A stretch of DNA of 64,000 nucleotides. Origin: Fodinisporobacter ferrooxydans (lineage in GTDB: Bacteria > Bacillota > Bacilli > Tumebacillales > MYW30-H2). Location: assembly GCF_022818495.1 (NCBI RefSeq), contig NZ_CP089291.1:1169536-1233535 (forward strand), in the 5' to 3' direction. Positions 35,432-44,340 of this stretch are shown here, in pieces. A program made the position numbers and the translations under genes. Position 1 is the first letter of the stretch. Every line of letters starts with the position of its first letter. The notes beneath the pieces were generated by a model. It worked only from the letters and a program-made list of their open reading frames with translations, was not told where the DNA came from and made no database searches.

Positions 35432-35863
35432 TTACGCGCGTCTCTCCTGACGCAATTCCCTGACTTCCTTGTCAAGCCTCCATACCTCTTTTTCTCTTTC
35501 TATATGTTTTTCTTTAAAAAATTGTACATCATCACTGACTTCCAGTAATCTCCGCTCTATTCTTGTCTGACCTATTTTCAATTCAGAAATGCAATTCCCA
35601 TTACTTTCCGAGTGTTTTTCCAAGCTGTCCATTCGCGATTCCAAGCTATCCATTCGTGCTTCCAGGTTATCCATTCGTGCTTCCAGGTTATCCATTCGCG
35701 CTTCCAGGTTATCCATTCGTGCTTCCAATTTGTCCATTCTCTTGTTTAACTCTAAAAATCCTTTTTCCATACGGTTGTCCAAATCACGTATTGACTTATT
35801 CATGTTTTCAATTAACATATTGGCAAACTTACCTAACAATTCCTCCATCTCATTACGATCCAT
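35432..35863 (-). CDS. Coiled-coil protein with heptapeptide repeats
   Basis: 143 residues from the ATG at 35863, nine bases after GGGAG. The protein is almost entirely one long coiled coil: the N-terminal part (MDRNEMEELLGKFANML), a central run of six 7-residue repeats of the type LEARMDN, and a C-terminal part with EREKEVWRLDKEVRELRQ. The DNA of the repeats is a 21-bp tandem array. No signal or membrane segment; function unknown. Similar repeat proteins occur in phages and in many Bacilli. Confidence 0.7.
   Translation of the reverse strand: MDRNEMEELLGKFANMLIENMNKSIRDLDNRMEKGFLELNKRMDKLEARMDNLEARMDNLEARMDNLEARMDSLESRMDSLEKHSESNGNCISELKIGQTRIERRLLEVSDDVQFFKEKHIEREKEVWRLDKEVRELRQERRA
35620..35745. 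repeat. 21-bp tandem repeat inside the coiled-coil gene
   Basis: Six units of 21 bp; the three central ones (35662-35724) differ at only one or two bases, the outer ones more. The unit equals one heptad, so copy-number change would lengthen the coiled coil without shifting the frame. Confidence 0.85.
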
Positions 35864-36042
35864 ATTTTTCAACTCCCGTTCTGTATCTGAATATATTAAT
35901 TATAACATGTTTTATCCGATACCTAGCCGCAACTATATATTCCCGTTTCTTCAAGCCGGTGATCGTAGTTGAAACAATTTGCAATTCATCCGCGTCAAAT
36001 ATTTAAACATTCCGTAAAGAATCGCTAAGGGAGATGATTGTG

Positions 36043-37068
36043 ATGAAAACATTCTCGTTCAAATATTGGCTTCTGTATTTGCTTCTTTTGGATATTTTTT
36101 TACTGGTTGGCTGTGGCGGACAGTTGACAACTGGTGCAAGTCCGGAAAAACCGGCAAAGGAAGGAACCCAAAAGGAAAACCACGATAATCAGGTATCGCA
36201 TCCCACCACCGTCAGTAGCGTCAAGAACAACACATCCATCCCTGATTCGTCTGTGTCCCCAACTACGCAAACTTCACCGAGCAACTCAAGCACTACGGGT
36301 GCTTACATCCAGCAACCTAACTCGATTGTGTTTTGGAACATTCAACAAGGACTGCTTCTCTCCGCTAGCAATGGCCATGGATTGGTGTGGAAGACGGTTG
36401 ATGGCGGTCATAGCTGGACAAAGGTTTATGAAGATTCGAATCTGCTCAGCCGCGTTGTGTTAACAGGCAGCACAAGCGCTAAAGTGCTAGTTGGCGATGA
36501 TTGGAAAAATCCAAAATCACAGATTGAGACGACAAATAACGGGCAAACATGGGTAAAGATGCCGTATCAAAAACCTCTCTTTGCCGATCAAGCATGCTCA
36601 ATTGGCAAATTTGGCGAAGATTTATTTGTCAATCATTCCGCCCCATCATCTTCTCAAATTTGGGCTCTTTGCGATGGTCAGCCTGCTGCTGGCCAGATGT
36701 CAAAGTTAATTGTTTTCTCGCATGATGGTGGAAAAAATTGGACAAAAAAAGCCGAAGTAACCCCGAAAGCTGCAAATACCAACGGGCTAGGTCTTAACGG
36801 CTATCCTATGGGAATTGACTTCCTTTCTGATGGGAGAGGTTGGTTATGGGAATCCCGGGGCAACTCTTTTTATACCATCGACGGCGGTCAAAACTGGATT
36901 CCGTTTACCAACCTCACATCGCCTGAGACAAAAGAGGCTCGTTCGATGAGTCTGATCGATAATCAACACGGATATGCACTTCTCTGGGTCAACAACAAAT
37001 ATCTCCTTATGTTCACTAAGGATGGCGGAAAGTCTTGGAGTGAAGCAAATGCTTGGATCAATCAGTAA
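36043..37068 (+). CDS. Lipoprotein with BNR/YCF48-like repeats
   Basis: 341 residues. A signal peptide ends in the lipobox LVGC, giving lipid-modified Cys24; a Ser/Thr/Pro-rich linker (about 30-90) leads to a beta-propeller-like domain. At least five repeats of the form 'T-x-D/N-G-G-x-x-W' are visible: TVDGGHSWTK, TTNNGQTWVK, SHDGGKNWTK, TIDGGQNWIP and TKDGGKSWSE. Such Asp-box repeats occur in sialidases, sortilin and the YCF48/HCF136 family. The ATG at 36043 is nine bases after GGGAG. Function unknown; exposed on the outer face of the membrane. Confidence 0.82.
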   Translation: MKTFSFKYWLLYLLLLDIFLLVGCGGQLTTGASPEKPAKEGTQKENHDNQVSHPTTVSSVKNNTSIPDSSVSPTTQTSPSNSSTTGAYIQQPNSIVFWNIQQGLLLSASNGHGLVWKTVDGGHSWTKVYEDSNLLSRVVLTGSTSAKVLVGDDWKNPKSQIETTNNGQTWVKMPYQKPLFADQACSIGKFGEDLFVNHSAPSSSQIWALCDGQPAAGQMSKLIVFSHDGGKNWTKKAEVTPKAANTNGLGLNGYPMGIDFLSDGRGWLWESRGNSFYTIDGGQNWIPFTNLTSPETKEARSMSLIDNQHGYALLWVNNKYLLMFTKDGGKSWSEANAWINQ

Positions 37069-37122
37069 TACTGAGTATACTGTAATTCCGGCTTTTTAAG
37101 TATGGGAGGGGCACTTTAAACT

Positions 37123-37147
37123 GAAAGGGGGCCATCCAGCCCCTTTC
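37123..37147. terminator. Weak hairpin between the lipoprotein gene and ssb
   Basis: GAAAGGGG (37123-37130) pairs with CCCCTTTC (37140-37147). The T-tract is poor on both sides, so efficiency is uncertain. Confidence 0.45.
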
Positions 37148-37246
37148 AACACAATAATTCGAACAGCACAGAAATCATAATAAATTCCTCTGATGATTCA
37201 ATGATATGATACAAATGTCAAAACTGCACATTTCGTGTTAATGTCT

Positions 37247-37786
37247 TCAGAAAGGCAAATCATCATCGGAAAGATCAATTGGTCTTCCATCTCCAAAAGG
37301 ATCTTCAAATTTTGTTTCTTTCGCTGGTTCACGATTGAGTCCTGATGATCCACTGCCAAAATTCCCTGGATTACCGGAAGGATACTGAGAACCGCCGCCT
37401 AATCCGCCATAATTGGATGGAGCCATAGAGGAATTGCCCATCATCGATGAAGACGAAGGATTCTGATCGCCACGATCCAAAAATCTCACATTTTCTGCAA
37501 CGACTTCTGCAATTCGAACTCTTTGGCCCTCTTTATTCTCATACGAACGAATCTGCAACCGCCCGTCTACCGCAGCTAAGCGGCCTTTTCGCAAATATTG
37601 CGCACATAGTTCGCCTAACTTCTGCCATACGATGATATTTATAAAATCTGCTTCCCGTTCACCCATCTGATTGGCTCTTGGCCGATCAACCGCTAATGTA
37701 AATGAGGCGACCGCAACTCCGTTTGGCGTATAACGCAACTCTGGGTCCGCAGTCAGTCTTCCAATAAGAATAATGCGATTTAACAT
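37247..37786 (-). CDS. ssb: Single-stranded DNA-binding protein
   Basis: 179 residues: OB fold from MLNRIILIGRLTADPELRYTPNG to about 110, a Gly/Ser/Asn-rich linker, and the acidic tip DDDLPF that recruits replication and repair partners. It is normally flanked by rpsF and rpsR; neither is present here, as 37787-37937 and 37069-37246 are too short or empty. Confidence 0.95.
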   Translation of the reverse strand: MLNRIILIGRLTADPELRYTPNGVAVASFTLAVDRPRANQMGEREADFINIIVWQKLGELCAQYLRKGRLAAVDGRLQIRSYENKEGQRVRIAEVVAENVRFLDRGDQNPSSSSMMGNSSMAPSNYGGLGGGSQYPSGNPGNFGSGSSGLNREPAKETKFEDPFGDGRPIDLSDDDLPF

Positions 37787-37937
37787 AGGTGCACCTCCCT
37801 ATTTATGAATCGATAGTCTATTAAAATTTAGTATAACAAACCATTTGTTGCTCTACAATATTAAAAAAATTTAAAAATTTTAATAATCTCCTGAATAATC
37901 AATTGATCTACTACAATGTTTTATCAAGAAAATTGAA

Positions 37938-39038
37938 TCAAACATTAAAGCGGAAATGCATAACATCTCCATCCTGTACGATATACTCTTTTCCTTCTAA
38001 TCGTAATTTTCCCTGGTCCCTTGCAGTTACCATTGAACCTGCTTGTACAAGATCATCATACGCTACTACTTCTGCACGAATAAATCCACGTTCAAAGTCA
38101 GTATGAATCACCCCCGCCGCTTGCGGCGCCTTCGTCCCTTTTCGAATTGTCCATGCCCGTACTTCTTGTACTCCTGCTGTAAAGTACGTATACAATCCAA
38201 GAAGTTTATAAGCAGCGCGAATAAGTCGGTCTAGGCCTGATTCTTCAAGTCCTAATTCCTCTAAAAACATTTGCCGGTCTTCGCCTTCAAGTTCAGCGAT
38301 TTCTGACTCTACTTTGGCACTAATTACAATAACTTCGGCTTCTTCTTTTGCAGCATATTGCCGTACTTGCTCGACGTAAGTATTTGCATTTGCATTTGCA
38401 ACTTCCTCTTCAGCTACATTTGCTACATACAATATCTTTTTTTGCGTTAACAAATGCAAATCCCGTACCAATGCCCATTCTTCTTCCGTTAATTCCAACG
38501 TCCGCGCTGCTTGTCCTGCCTCTAGAGTCGTTTTGATTTGTTCGAGAACAGATACTTCCTGTTGATATTTTTTATCACCACTTTTCAATTGTTTCTTGGT
38601 TTTCTCCATGCGCTTATCAATTGACTCCATATCTGCCAGGATTAGCTCCAAATTGATGGTCTCAATGTCATCGATCGGGTTTACTTTTCCGGATACATGT
38701 GTAATATTGGAGTCTTCAAAACAACGGACGACTTGAATAATGGCATCCACTTCGCGAATATGCGAAAGAAACTTATTTCCTAAACCTTCTCCTTGGCTGG
38801 CTCCTTTTACTAGTCCAGCAATATCAACAAACTCAAATGCTGTAGGAACAATCCGATTGGGGTTTACGATATCCGCTAACTGTTGCAGCCGAGGATCAGG
38901 GACTTCCACCACTCCTACATTTGGATCGATTGTACAGAACGGGTAATTTGCTGCTTCAGCTCCAGCTTTTGTTATCGCATTAAACAACGTTGATTTCCCT
39001 ACGTTTGGTAATCCTACAATTCCAGCTTTTAAAGCCAT
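37938..39038 (-). CDS. ychF: Redox-regulated ATPase YchF
   Basis: 366-residue Obg-family P-loop protein. Walker [10 protein letters not shown] at the N-terminus, G3 [10 protein letters not shown], the atypical NVAE at the G4 position that makes YchF prefer ATP to GTP, a helical insertion, and the C-terminal TGS domain. It interacts with the ribosome and modulates stress responses. Gene order next to ssb matches B. subtilis except that rpsF is missing. Confidence 0.96.
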   Translation of the reverse strand: MALKAGIVGLPNVGKSTLFNAITKAGAEAANYPFCTIDPNVGVVEVPDPRLQQLADIVNPNRIVPTAFEFVDIAGLVKGASQGEGLGNKFLSHIREVDAIIQVVRCFEDSNITHVSGKVNPIDDIETINLELILADMESIDKRMEKTKKQLKSGDKKYQQEVSVLEQIKTTLEAGQAARTLELTEEEWALVRDLHLLTQKKILYVANVAEEEVANANANTYVEQVRQYAAKEEAEVIVISAKVESEIAELEGEDRQMFLEELGLEESGLDRLIRAAYKLLGLYTYFTAGVQEVRAWTIRKGTKAPQAAGVIHTDFERGFIRAEVVAYDDLVQAGSMVTARDQGKLRLEGKEYIVQDGDVMHFRFNV

Positions 39039-39300
39039 TTTGTTACGCCACCTCTATTTTTATTAGAATCTAAACATAATTCAAGTTGTTTCCGTAGTAT
39101 ATTTTAACTTTGTCGATTTCGAAGATTCATCGATATCGTTCCATATAAATTATTTTCAGGTTTAAAAACTTCTTTGCACATCTGAAAGCTTTCGTGCCGA
39201 TTCTCAACATTAAAAAACTAGCTCTTATTTTATGTAAATATTTTAATGTTTTCAATCCCTGCTACACGTCAAAGAGAAATATAAGCATTATAAGCTAAAA
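39039..39300. other. Intergenic region upstream of ychF
   Basis: About 260 bp, AT-rich, no gene. It leads into a parS-like site. Confidence 0.35.
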
Positions 39301-39316
39301 TGTTGCACGTGAAACA
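39301..39316. promoter_or_regulatory. parS site (Spo0J binding), one mismatch
   Basis: TGTTGCACGTGAAACA differs from the Bacillus consensus TGTTTCACGTGAAACA only at position five. It lies outside genes, about 8.9 kb from the second parS in spo0J. Confidence 0.8.
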
Positions 39317-39368
39317 TTAAACATTTTTGATCGATTCCCAATTAAAGCAATCTGAATAAATTGAAACT

Positions 39369-39404
39369 AAAATCAGATGAATTTTTTCTCCATCTGATTT
39401 TTTT
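39369..39404. terminator. Bidirectional intrinsic terminator
   Basis: AATCAGATG (39371-39379) pairs with CATCTGATT (39391-39399), with seven T after it and A residues before it. Confidence 0.8.
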
Positions 39405-39410
39405 GATTAA

Positions 39411-39568
39411 TAGTGCGTGTTCAAAAAGTGGTTAAGTAAGACACAAGGAGTGCGAAGCCGAAGCACGAAAAGGCGACGGAGTGTACGTGTTTGGTACATG
39501 AGTAAGCCTTTTTGGGATTCGGCAAAGCAATCCGCCGTGGAGTTTTGACTACTTTTTGAACATCCTCT
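39411..39568. mobile_element. MITE-like repeat, full copy B
   Basis: Same orientation and length as copy A at 9248-9405, with only a few differences (GTGGTTA for GTGATTA, GAAGCCGAAG for GAAGTCGAAG, AAGCCTTTTTGG for AAATCTCTTTGG). Ends with CTTTTTGAACATCCTC. Terminal inverted repeats TGTTCAAAAAGT are intact. Confidence 0.75.
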
Positions 39569-39677
39569 AATAAAGTCTCACTAAGTGCTTTAGTACTTGA
39601 GTCTAGACTTATCCCTGCCATTATATTGAAAAGTTCAAGTAAAAACAATCGAAATTGCAATGTTTTCATTTCTTCGT

Positions 39678-39908
39678 TTAAAATTTAGGCAACATGTCTA
39701 AATTATGCCCTTCTACTCGTTCACCCGTCCCTGCACTCTGTTCAATCACCCAATCGCCCTCCTTATTTAAATCATCAATGCTGTCAATCAATCCCTGATT
39801 AGCCAATTGCCGTACCTCTTCTATTGACAGTATTTTCCCGCTTTCCGTTTTAATATATGCTATGTCACCATTACCATCTTTTCGAATTGCGATAATTTTT
39901 TCAGACAT
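39678..39908 (-). CDS. DUF3892 small protein
   Basis: 76 residues with the DUF3892 pattern: an N-terminal beta hairpin MSEKIIAIRKDGNGDIAYIKTESGK, a helix SIEEVRQLANQGLI, and a short C-terminal strand. The family is common in Bacilli and has no known function. A good ribosome site AGGAGGC lies before the ATG. Confidence 0.8.
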   Translation of the reverse strand: MSEKIIAIRKDGNGDIAYIKTESGKILSIEEVRQLANQGLIDSIDDLNKEGDWVIEQSAGTGERVEGHNLDMLPKF

Positions 39909-40013
39909 TCATAATGCCTCCTCTGACTATGCACGAACAAAGTCGAACATTTAACGGATGTTTCCATAGTCGGATTTTTTACATATAGCATGGACAGAAT
40001 TTGCATTCACTAT

Positions 40014-40050
40014 GAGTGCGTGTTCAAAAAGTGGTTAAGTAAGACACAAT
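40014..40050. repeat. Left-end fragment of the MITE-like repeat, copy C
   Basis: GAGTGCGTGTTCAAAAAGTG and GTTAAGTAAGACACAA are the first 36 bases of the repeat; the sequence then diverges into the end of the oxidoreductase gene. Confidence 0.7.
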
Positions 40051-40058
40051 CCAAACGA

Positions 40059-42050
40059 TTAAATTTTTTTCAAATTAATGCGACAATCGTATTGGGCACT
40101 GCCAATTCCAAGATCTGATAAATAGTTGGCAGTAAGTATATTGACTGATTTTCCTTCTTTAGTAGAAAAACCCTGTTCTATTTTTATCGTTTGCTCTTGC
40201 AATCCTGATGATACTTTAACACGCCCTACTAATGAACCACGATCATTCCAGATAAGGATCCGATCTCCAGTAGTTACACTTCGCTGCATTGCAATTGCTT
40301 TCGATATCTCGATTTGCGGCAACTCAATTTGACCATTGATTGTATACCCTTGTGAATTTAGCGATTTTCTAGGATGAACTGTCAAAAGATGAAATGGATA
40401 TCGGTTTCTATATCGTTCATCCTGATTCTCAAGATACACAGGCAACGCACCGCTTTCTTCACCCGCCAATGATGATAAGAATTCATATTTACCGGATGGT
40501 GTTGCAAATTCTCCTTCTTTCCAAGGTACTTCCGGAATAGGAAATCGCAGATATCCGGCTTTCTGCAAACGCTCGCTGGAAATACCATACTCCTTTAATT
40601 TACCAAACGCACGATCTATCCATTCTTTCGGTGAACCTGCCATTTCTGCTCCAAACCCAAGTCGGTTTGCTAACTCTTGCCATATCTCCAGATCTGGCTT
40701 TGTATCTCCAATTCGAGAAATAACCGGATTCATATATACCATGTACGGACTCCACATTGTTGAAAATAAAACATCTTCTTCCTCAAGCGCATGCAGACAC
40801 GGCAAGATATAGTCTGCCAACTTAGCAGTTTCCGTCATAAACATGTCTATAACAACTTTCACCGGTATCGACTGGTATGCGCGAATCGTCTTATTTGCAT
40901 CCGGAATTTGCGTGATCGGGTTTGCACGTGTAACGAAGAGCATCTGAATCGGAGGGTTCTGAGCCTGTATGATTTCATCTGCCTGCGTAATTTTTGTAAA
41001 TTCCCGATACGCATAGCGTTTATCCAATGCTGTAAACGCATCCCAATCAAAGAATTTGGAAATACCCCGATTGGCATAATTCACACCAGCTCCAGAAATC
41101 CCTATATTCCCGCTAATTGCTGCCAAAGCATCGATTGCCCGAATGGTATTGCCGCCGTTTGAATATCGTTGCAATCCAATTCCTAATAGTGTACAAGTAG
41201 GTTTTGCATCACCATATATAGCAGCAAGCTGCATAATCTGCTCAGATGAAATGCCTGTCATTTCACTGACTCTGTCTAAGGAAAAAGATTGCAGTGAATC
41301 ATGAAATTGTTGGAATCCTACTGTTCTATTTTTTATAAACATTTCATCTGCTAAATTAAGATCAATTAATTGTTTGCATACGCCAAAAGCTAATGCGCCA
41401 TCCGTTCCGGGTCTTGGATGAAACCGATTCGCGACAAAACGGTCAAAGTCCGTAGGGGACGGATTGATAACTGTAATCGGAACACCTCTAGCCATGGCAC
41501 GTTTAATAAATGGCATCATATGCATGTTCGTAACATTAACATTTCTGCCCCATATGACGATATGTCCAGAATGTTCAGCCATATCGTCCGGACTATGGCT
41601 GGCCGAATATCCAAAATCAAACCTTTGTGCCTCTAAACCTGCACCCCAGCACAAACTGCCAATCGTATCTGTAAAACCGCCAAACAAATTGAAAAATCGG
41701 GTCTCCATTGTTTTTAATAAAGTGCCAGAACCATAATCGTAGTGATGTAATATCGATGTTGGACCGTAGGATGAGCGGAAATTGCTCATGTATTCCGCAA
41801 TTTCATCCAATGCAAGCTGCCAACTGATTTCATGAAAACGTCCATTTATCTTTTTTAGAGGCGTTAGGATTCTCTCTTTATGATATAAACGATCTACTAG
41901 CTTTCTTCCCTTACCGCAAATCATTCCCTGAGTGATCGGATGTTCCGGATCACCTTCTATATGCCGGATCCGCCCATGTTCATCGACTGTAGCCACCATT
42001 CCGCAAGCATCCCAGCAATCCAACGGACAAGCTGTACGTATATGTTTCAT
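40059..42050 (-). CDS. Molybdopterin-dependent oxidoreductase, YyaE-like
   Basis: 663 residues. N-terminal 4Fe-4S motif C8-x3-C12-x3-C16 with a fourth Cys at 45 (MICGKGRKL), then the molybdopterin domains (GSGTLLKTMETRFFNLFGG, WGRNVNVTNMHM, NRFHPRPGTDGALAFG) and a C-terminal molydopterin-dinucleotide-binding domain (LLTVHPRKSLNSQG). Family: DMSO reductase superfamily; substrate unknown. Position between ychF and the DUF951 gene is the same as that of yyaE in B. subtilis. No electron-transfer or membrane subunit and no Tat signal, so it is a cytosolic enzyme acting alone or with an unlinked partner. The 3' end abuts a fragment of the repeat. Confidence 0.87.
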   Translation of the reverse strand: MKHIRTACPLDCWDACGMVATVDEHGRIRHIEGDPEHPITQGMICGKGRKLVDRLYHKERILTPLKKINGRFHEISWQLALDEIAEYMSNFRSSYGPTSILHHYDYGSGTLLKTMETRFFNLFGGFTDTIGSLCWGAGLEAQRFDFGYSASHSPDDMAEHSGHIVIWGRNVNVTNMHMMPFIKRAMARGVPITVINPSPTDFDRFVANRFHPRPGTDGALAFGVCKQLIDLNLADEMFIKNRTVGFQQFHDSLQSFSLDRVSEMTGISSEQIMQLAAIYGDAKPTCTLLGIGLQRYSNGGNTIRAIDALAAISGNIGISGAGVNYANRGISKFFDWDAFTALDKRYAYREFTKITQADEIIQAQNPPIQMLFVTRANPITQIPDANKTIRAYQSIPVKVVIDMFMTETAKLADYILPCLHALEEEDVLFSTMWSPYMVYMNPVISRIGDTKPDLEIWQELANRLGFGAEMAGSPKEWIDRAFGKLKEYGISSERLQKAGYLRFPIPEVPWKEGEFATPSGKYEFLSSLAGEESGALPVYLENQDERYRNRYPFHLLTVHPRKSLNSQGYTINGQIELPQIEISKAIAMQRSVTTGDRILIWNDRGSLVGRVKVSSGLQEQTIKIEQGFSTKEGKSVNILTANYLSDLGIGSAQYDCRINLKKI

Positions 42051-42094
42051 TTGACTTACTCCTTTGACTTATTCCTGACAGATCGGGTTTATGA

Positions 42095-42295
42095 CTACTC
42101 TGTCGTACTTTCCGAGCGGAGAATTTTCTTTAGATCTTTCTCAAATTTACTTCTTGGCATTAATACACTACGACCACAATATTCGCACTTGATTCGTATG
42201 TCCATACCCATCCGAATAATTTTCCATTCATTTGTCCCACATGGATGAGGTTTTTTCATCATAACAACATCATTCAATTGAAATGTTTTTTGCAT
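42095..42295 (-). CDS. yyzM: DUF951 protein, YyzM-like
   Basis: 66 residues with DUF951 features: LNDVVMMKKPHPCGTNEWKI, RMGMDIRIKCEYCGRSVLMPR. The Cys/CxxC pattern suggests a bound zinc. Overlaps the mscS stop by one base. Function unknown. Confidence 0.9.
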   Translation of the reverse strand: MQKTFQLNDVVMMKKPHPCGTNEWKIIRMGMDIRIKCEYCGRSVLMPRSKFEKDLKKILRSESTTE

Positions 42296-43233
42296 TAGGA
42301 TCCCTCACCTTGCTTTTTCTCTAATTCAGTAGTTAATGAATCGGATTTTTTCTCAATCGCTGAAGATGTGATTAGTACTTGGTGCGGATAAGGAATCTCA
42401 ATGCCAACTTCGTCAAATTTTCCTTTGATCCGTTTGAAAATCTCTCTTTGAACACTATAATTCATGAGAGGATTACATTCTACGGTAGAACGAATCACTA
42501 CCTCAGAAGCTCCAAACGATTGCACCCCCATAACTTGAGGTTCACCTATCATATCGGGTACATCGATTTTTGCTTGCAGCATTACATCTTTAATTACATC
42601 AAACACGCGGTCCAAATCCTCATTGTAGGACACTCCAACATCGATAACTGCCAAGGAGTTTGCATTTGAAAAATTGGTCACTTGTGTAATACTGCTATTC
42701 GGCAGAATATATATTTCGCCTGTCCATGCACGCAGCTTTGTAATCCGCAATCCAAATTCTTCAACCGTTCCCCGAAACTGACCTGTCTGAATCGAATCTC
42801 CGACTGCAAATTGATCCTCAAAAATGATAAAAAATCCTGTGATTACATCTCGCACGAGATTCTGTGCACCAAAACCAATCGCGACACCTACTACCCCAGC
42901 TCCAGCCAATAGAGTCGTGACAGGGATATTCAATGCTTCTAATATCGCCATGATTAGCAAAAAGTACACAACATATCGAAGGACATTTATGACTAATGAT
43001 TGCAGCGTCCGATTTCTTCTTTCATTCAACCGCAATGCACGATGCTGAAATACACGTTGAATAAAGGAAGTTCCAAATTTGATAACGATTTTCGCTAATA
43101 TGTACCAAATTAGTAGCTTAATTAGAAAGATAGCAATCGATTCATACAAGTCGATGGACATGACTTGTAAATATAATCGATGAAATAAACTTTGCATGGA
43201 AACAATACTTGGATTTTTCGTATTCATTTGCAA
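42295..43233 (-). CDS. Small-conductance mechanosensitive channel, MscS family
   Basis: 312 residues with three membrane helices (about 28-50, 75-96, 99-125), the pore helix 3 being rich in Gly and Ala (TLLAGAGVVGVAIGFGAQNLVRDVITGFFII), then the beta domain (EDQFAVGDSIQTGQFRGTVEEFGLRITKLR) and the C-terminal domain. It gates under membrane tension to release solutes. Ends with an unusual charged tail. Confidence 0.93.
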   Translation of the reverse strand: MQMNTKNPSIVSMQSLFHRLYLQVMSIDLYESIAIFLIKLLIWYILAKIVIKFGTSFIQRVFQHRALRLNERRNRTLQSLVINVLRYVVYFLLIMAILEALNIPVTTLLAGAGVVGVAIGFGAQNLVRDVITGFFIIFEDQFAVGDSIQTGQFRGTVEEFGLRITKLRAWTGEIYILPNSSITQVTNFSNANSLAVIDVGVSYNEDLDRVFDVIKDVMLQAKIDVPDMIGEPQVMGVQSFGASEVVIRSTVECNPLMNYSVQREIFKRIKGKFDEVGIEIPYPHQVLITSSAIEKKSDSLTTELEKKQGEGS

Positions 43234-43407
43234 TATCCCCTCCTATAGAAATCCAAAGGACTTTCATCAATAGTACAACAATGCGCCAACATTACAAGAT
43301 GTTTTGACACATCTACTATTATAACAAAACACTTTGGATTACTCTTATAGTCTCCGGGATATTCACTCTTTATTAACTTGTCCACGATTACCCAAATAGC
43401 AAACCCT

Positions 43408-43989
43408 TTACCAAGGATTCAGTGAAAAAGACGTTCTGACAAATAAAGATTGCTGCAATGAATGATCCAACCAAGCAAATCCGTGGAACCAGGTCAACAA
43501 GCTTAGACATGAAATACTGAACATCCATGCTGCAATACCTAGTATTCCATATATCATGGCTCCAGTTAACTTGCTATCCCACATGCCGCTTCTTGGCGGC
43601 CATACAGTGATTAAGGAACGGCGAATCATCTGAATGGAAATAAAAAATGCAATCCCTGTTATACTCGTCATAACGTAATTATAGGATTTATTCCATATTT
43701 CAAGATCCCGATTGAACATATTGGATCCGACCGGAATTTCACGTACAATATGAAAAAAGGTTGCTGATACTGGTGTTGTTTCATTTATGTGGTATTGAAT
43801 CCACTCGAGCAAACGAATTTGCAACTCCGGCTGAATTACGAAATGCTCCGTCGAAGGAATGATATCTTTTACTACGATCGCTACAATAGAAAATGCCATG
43901 AAATCCATTACAGCATTTAATCCTCTACGTTTCCATCCGATGCAACATGACCAAACGAGGTATAAAACAGCCATGATATCGATTTCCAT
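43408..43989 (-). CDS. CvpA-like multi-spanning membrane protein
   Basis: 193 residues from the ATG at 43989 (GGGTGA upstream). Four hydrophobic segments at about 5-20, 28-45, 105-125 and 145-170. The start (EIDIMAVLYLVWSCCIGWKRRGLNAVMDF) resembles the CvpA family of Bacilli. Function unknown. It lies between mscS and yyaC. Confidence 0.6.
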   Translation of the reverse strand: MEIDIMAVLYLVWSCCIGWKRRGLNAVMDFMAFSIVAIVVKDIIPSTEHFVIQPELQIRLLEWIQYHINETTPVSATFFHIVREIPVGSNMFNRDLEIWNKSYNYVMTSITGIAFFISIQMIRRSLITVWPPRSGMWDSKLTGAMIYGILGIAAWMFSISCLSLLTWFHGFAWLDHSLQQSLFVRTSFSLNPW

Positions 43990-44280
43990 ATCTATCACCC
44001 ATGTCCTAGCAATCTTTCTGATATTTTTGGCTATGTTTTTATAATCGTACTCTCATCATCCATACCTGCGTTTCATGATACTCTATGACATTATATAAGG
44101 AAGTAGAACCATCGGTGGAATATGTCTAAATGGAAAGGAAACTCGAGATCTAGTGAAAGCATAAGTGAAGTCGGAGTCTATCTGAAAAAACTGTTTCTGA
44201 AAAATCTATGCAAATATTGATTCAAAACAATCGTATAATTACTCCCCAAAAAGTTCTTACAAAATGCACACGTATCTTAA
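43990..44280. other. Intergenic region, nothing recognised
   Basis: About 290 bp between the divergent CvpA-like gene and the yyaC promoter; no gene seen. Confidence 0.35.
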
Positions 44281-44310
44281 GTATATGTTGTAAAAATTTT
44301 GCATATACTA
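44281..44310 (+). promoter_or_regulatory. Candidate forespore (SigmaF/G) promoter of yyaC
   Basis: -35 GTATA (44281-44285), 15-bp spacer, -10 GCATATACTA (44301-44310), close to the SigmaF consensus GYWTA-N15-GGNRANANTW. It lies 31 bp before the yyaC start. Confidence 0.5.
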
Positions 44311-44340
44311 TCAGTATACTTTTTTAAGGTGGAGGAGCCT

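Noticed and set aside
42295-43233. MscS-family gene as part of the accessory set
   Set aside because: It sits in the conserved ychF-to-spo0J neighbourhood and has base composition like its neighbours; an ordinary core gene.
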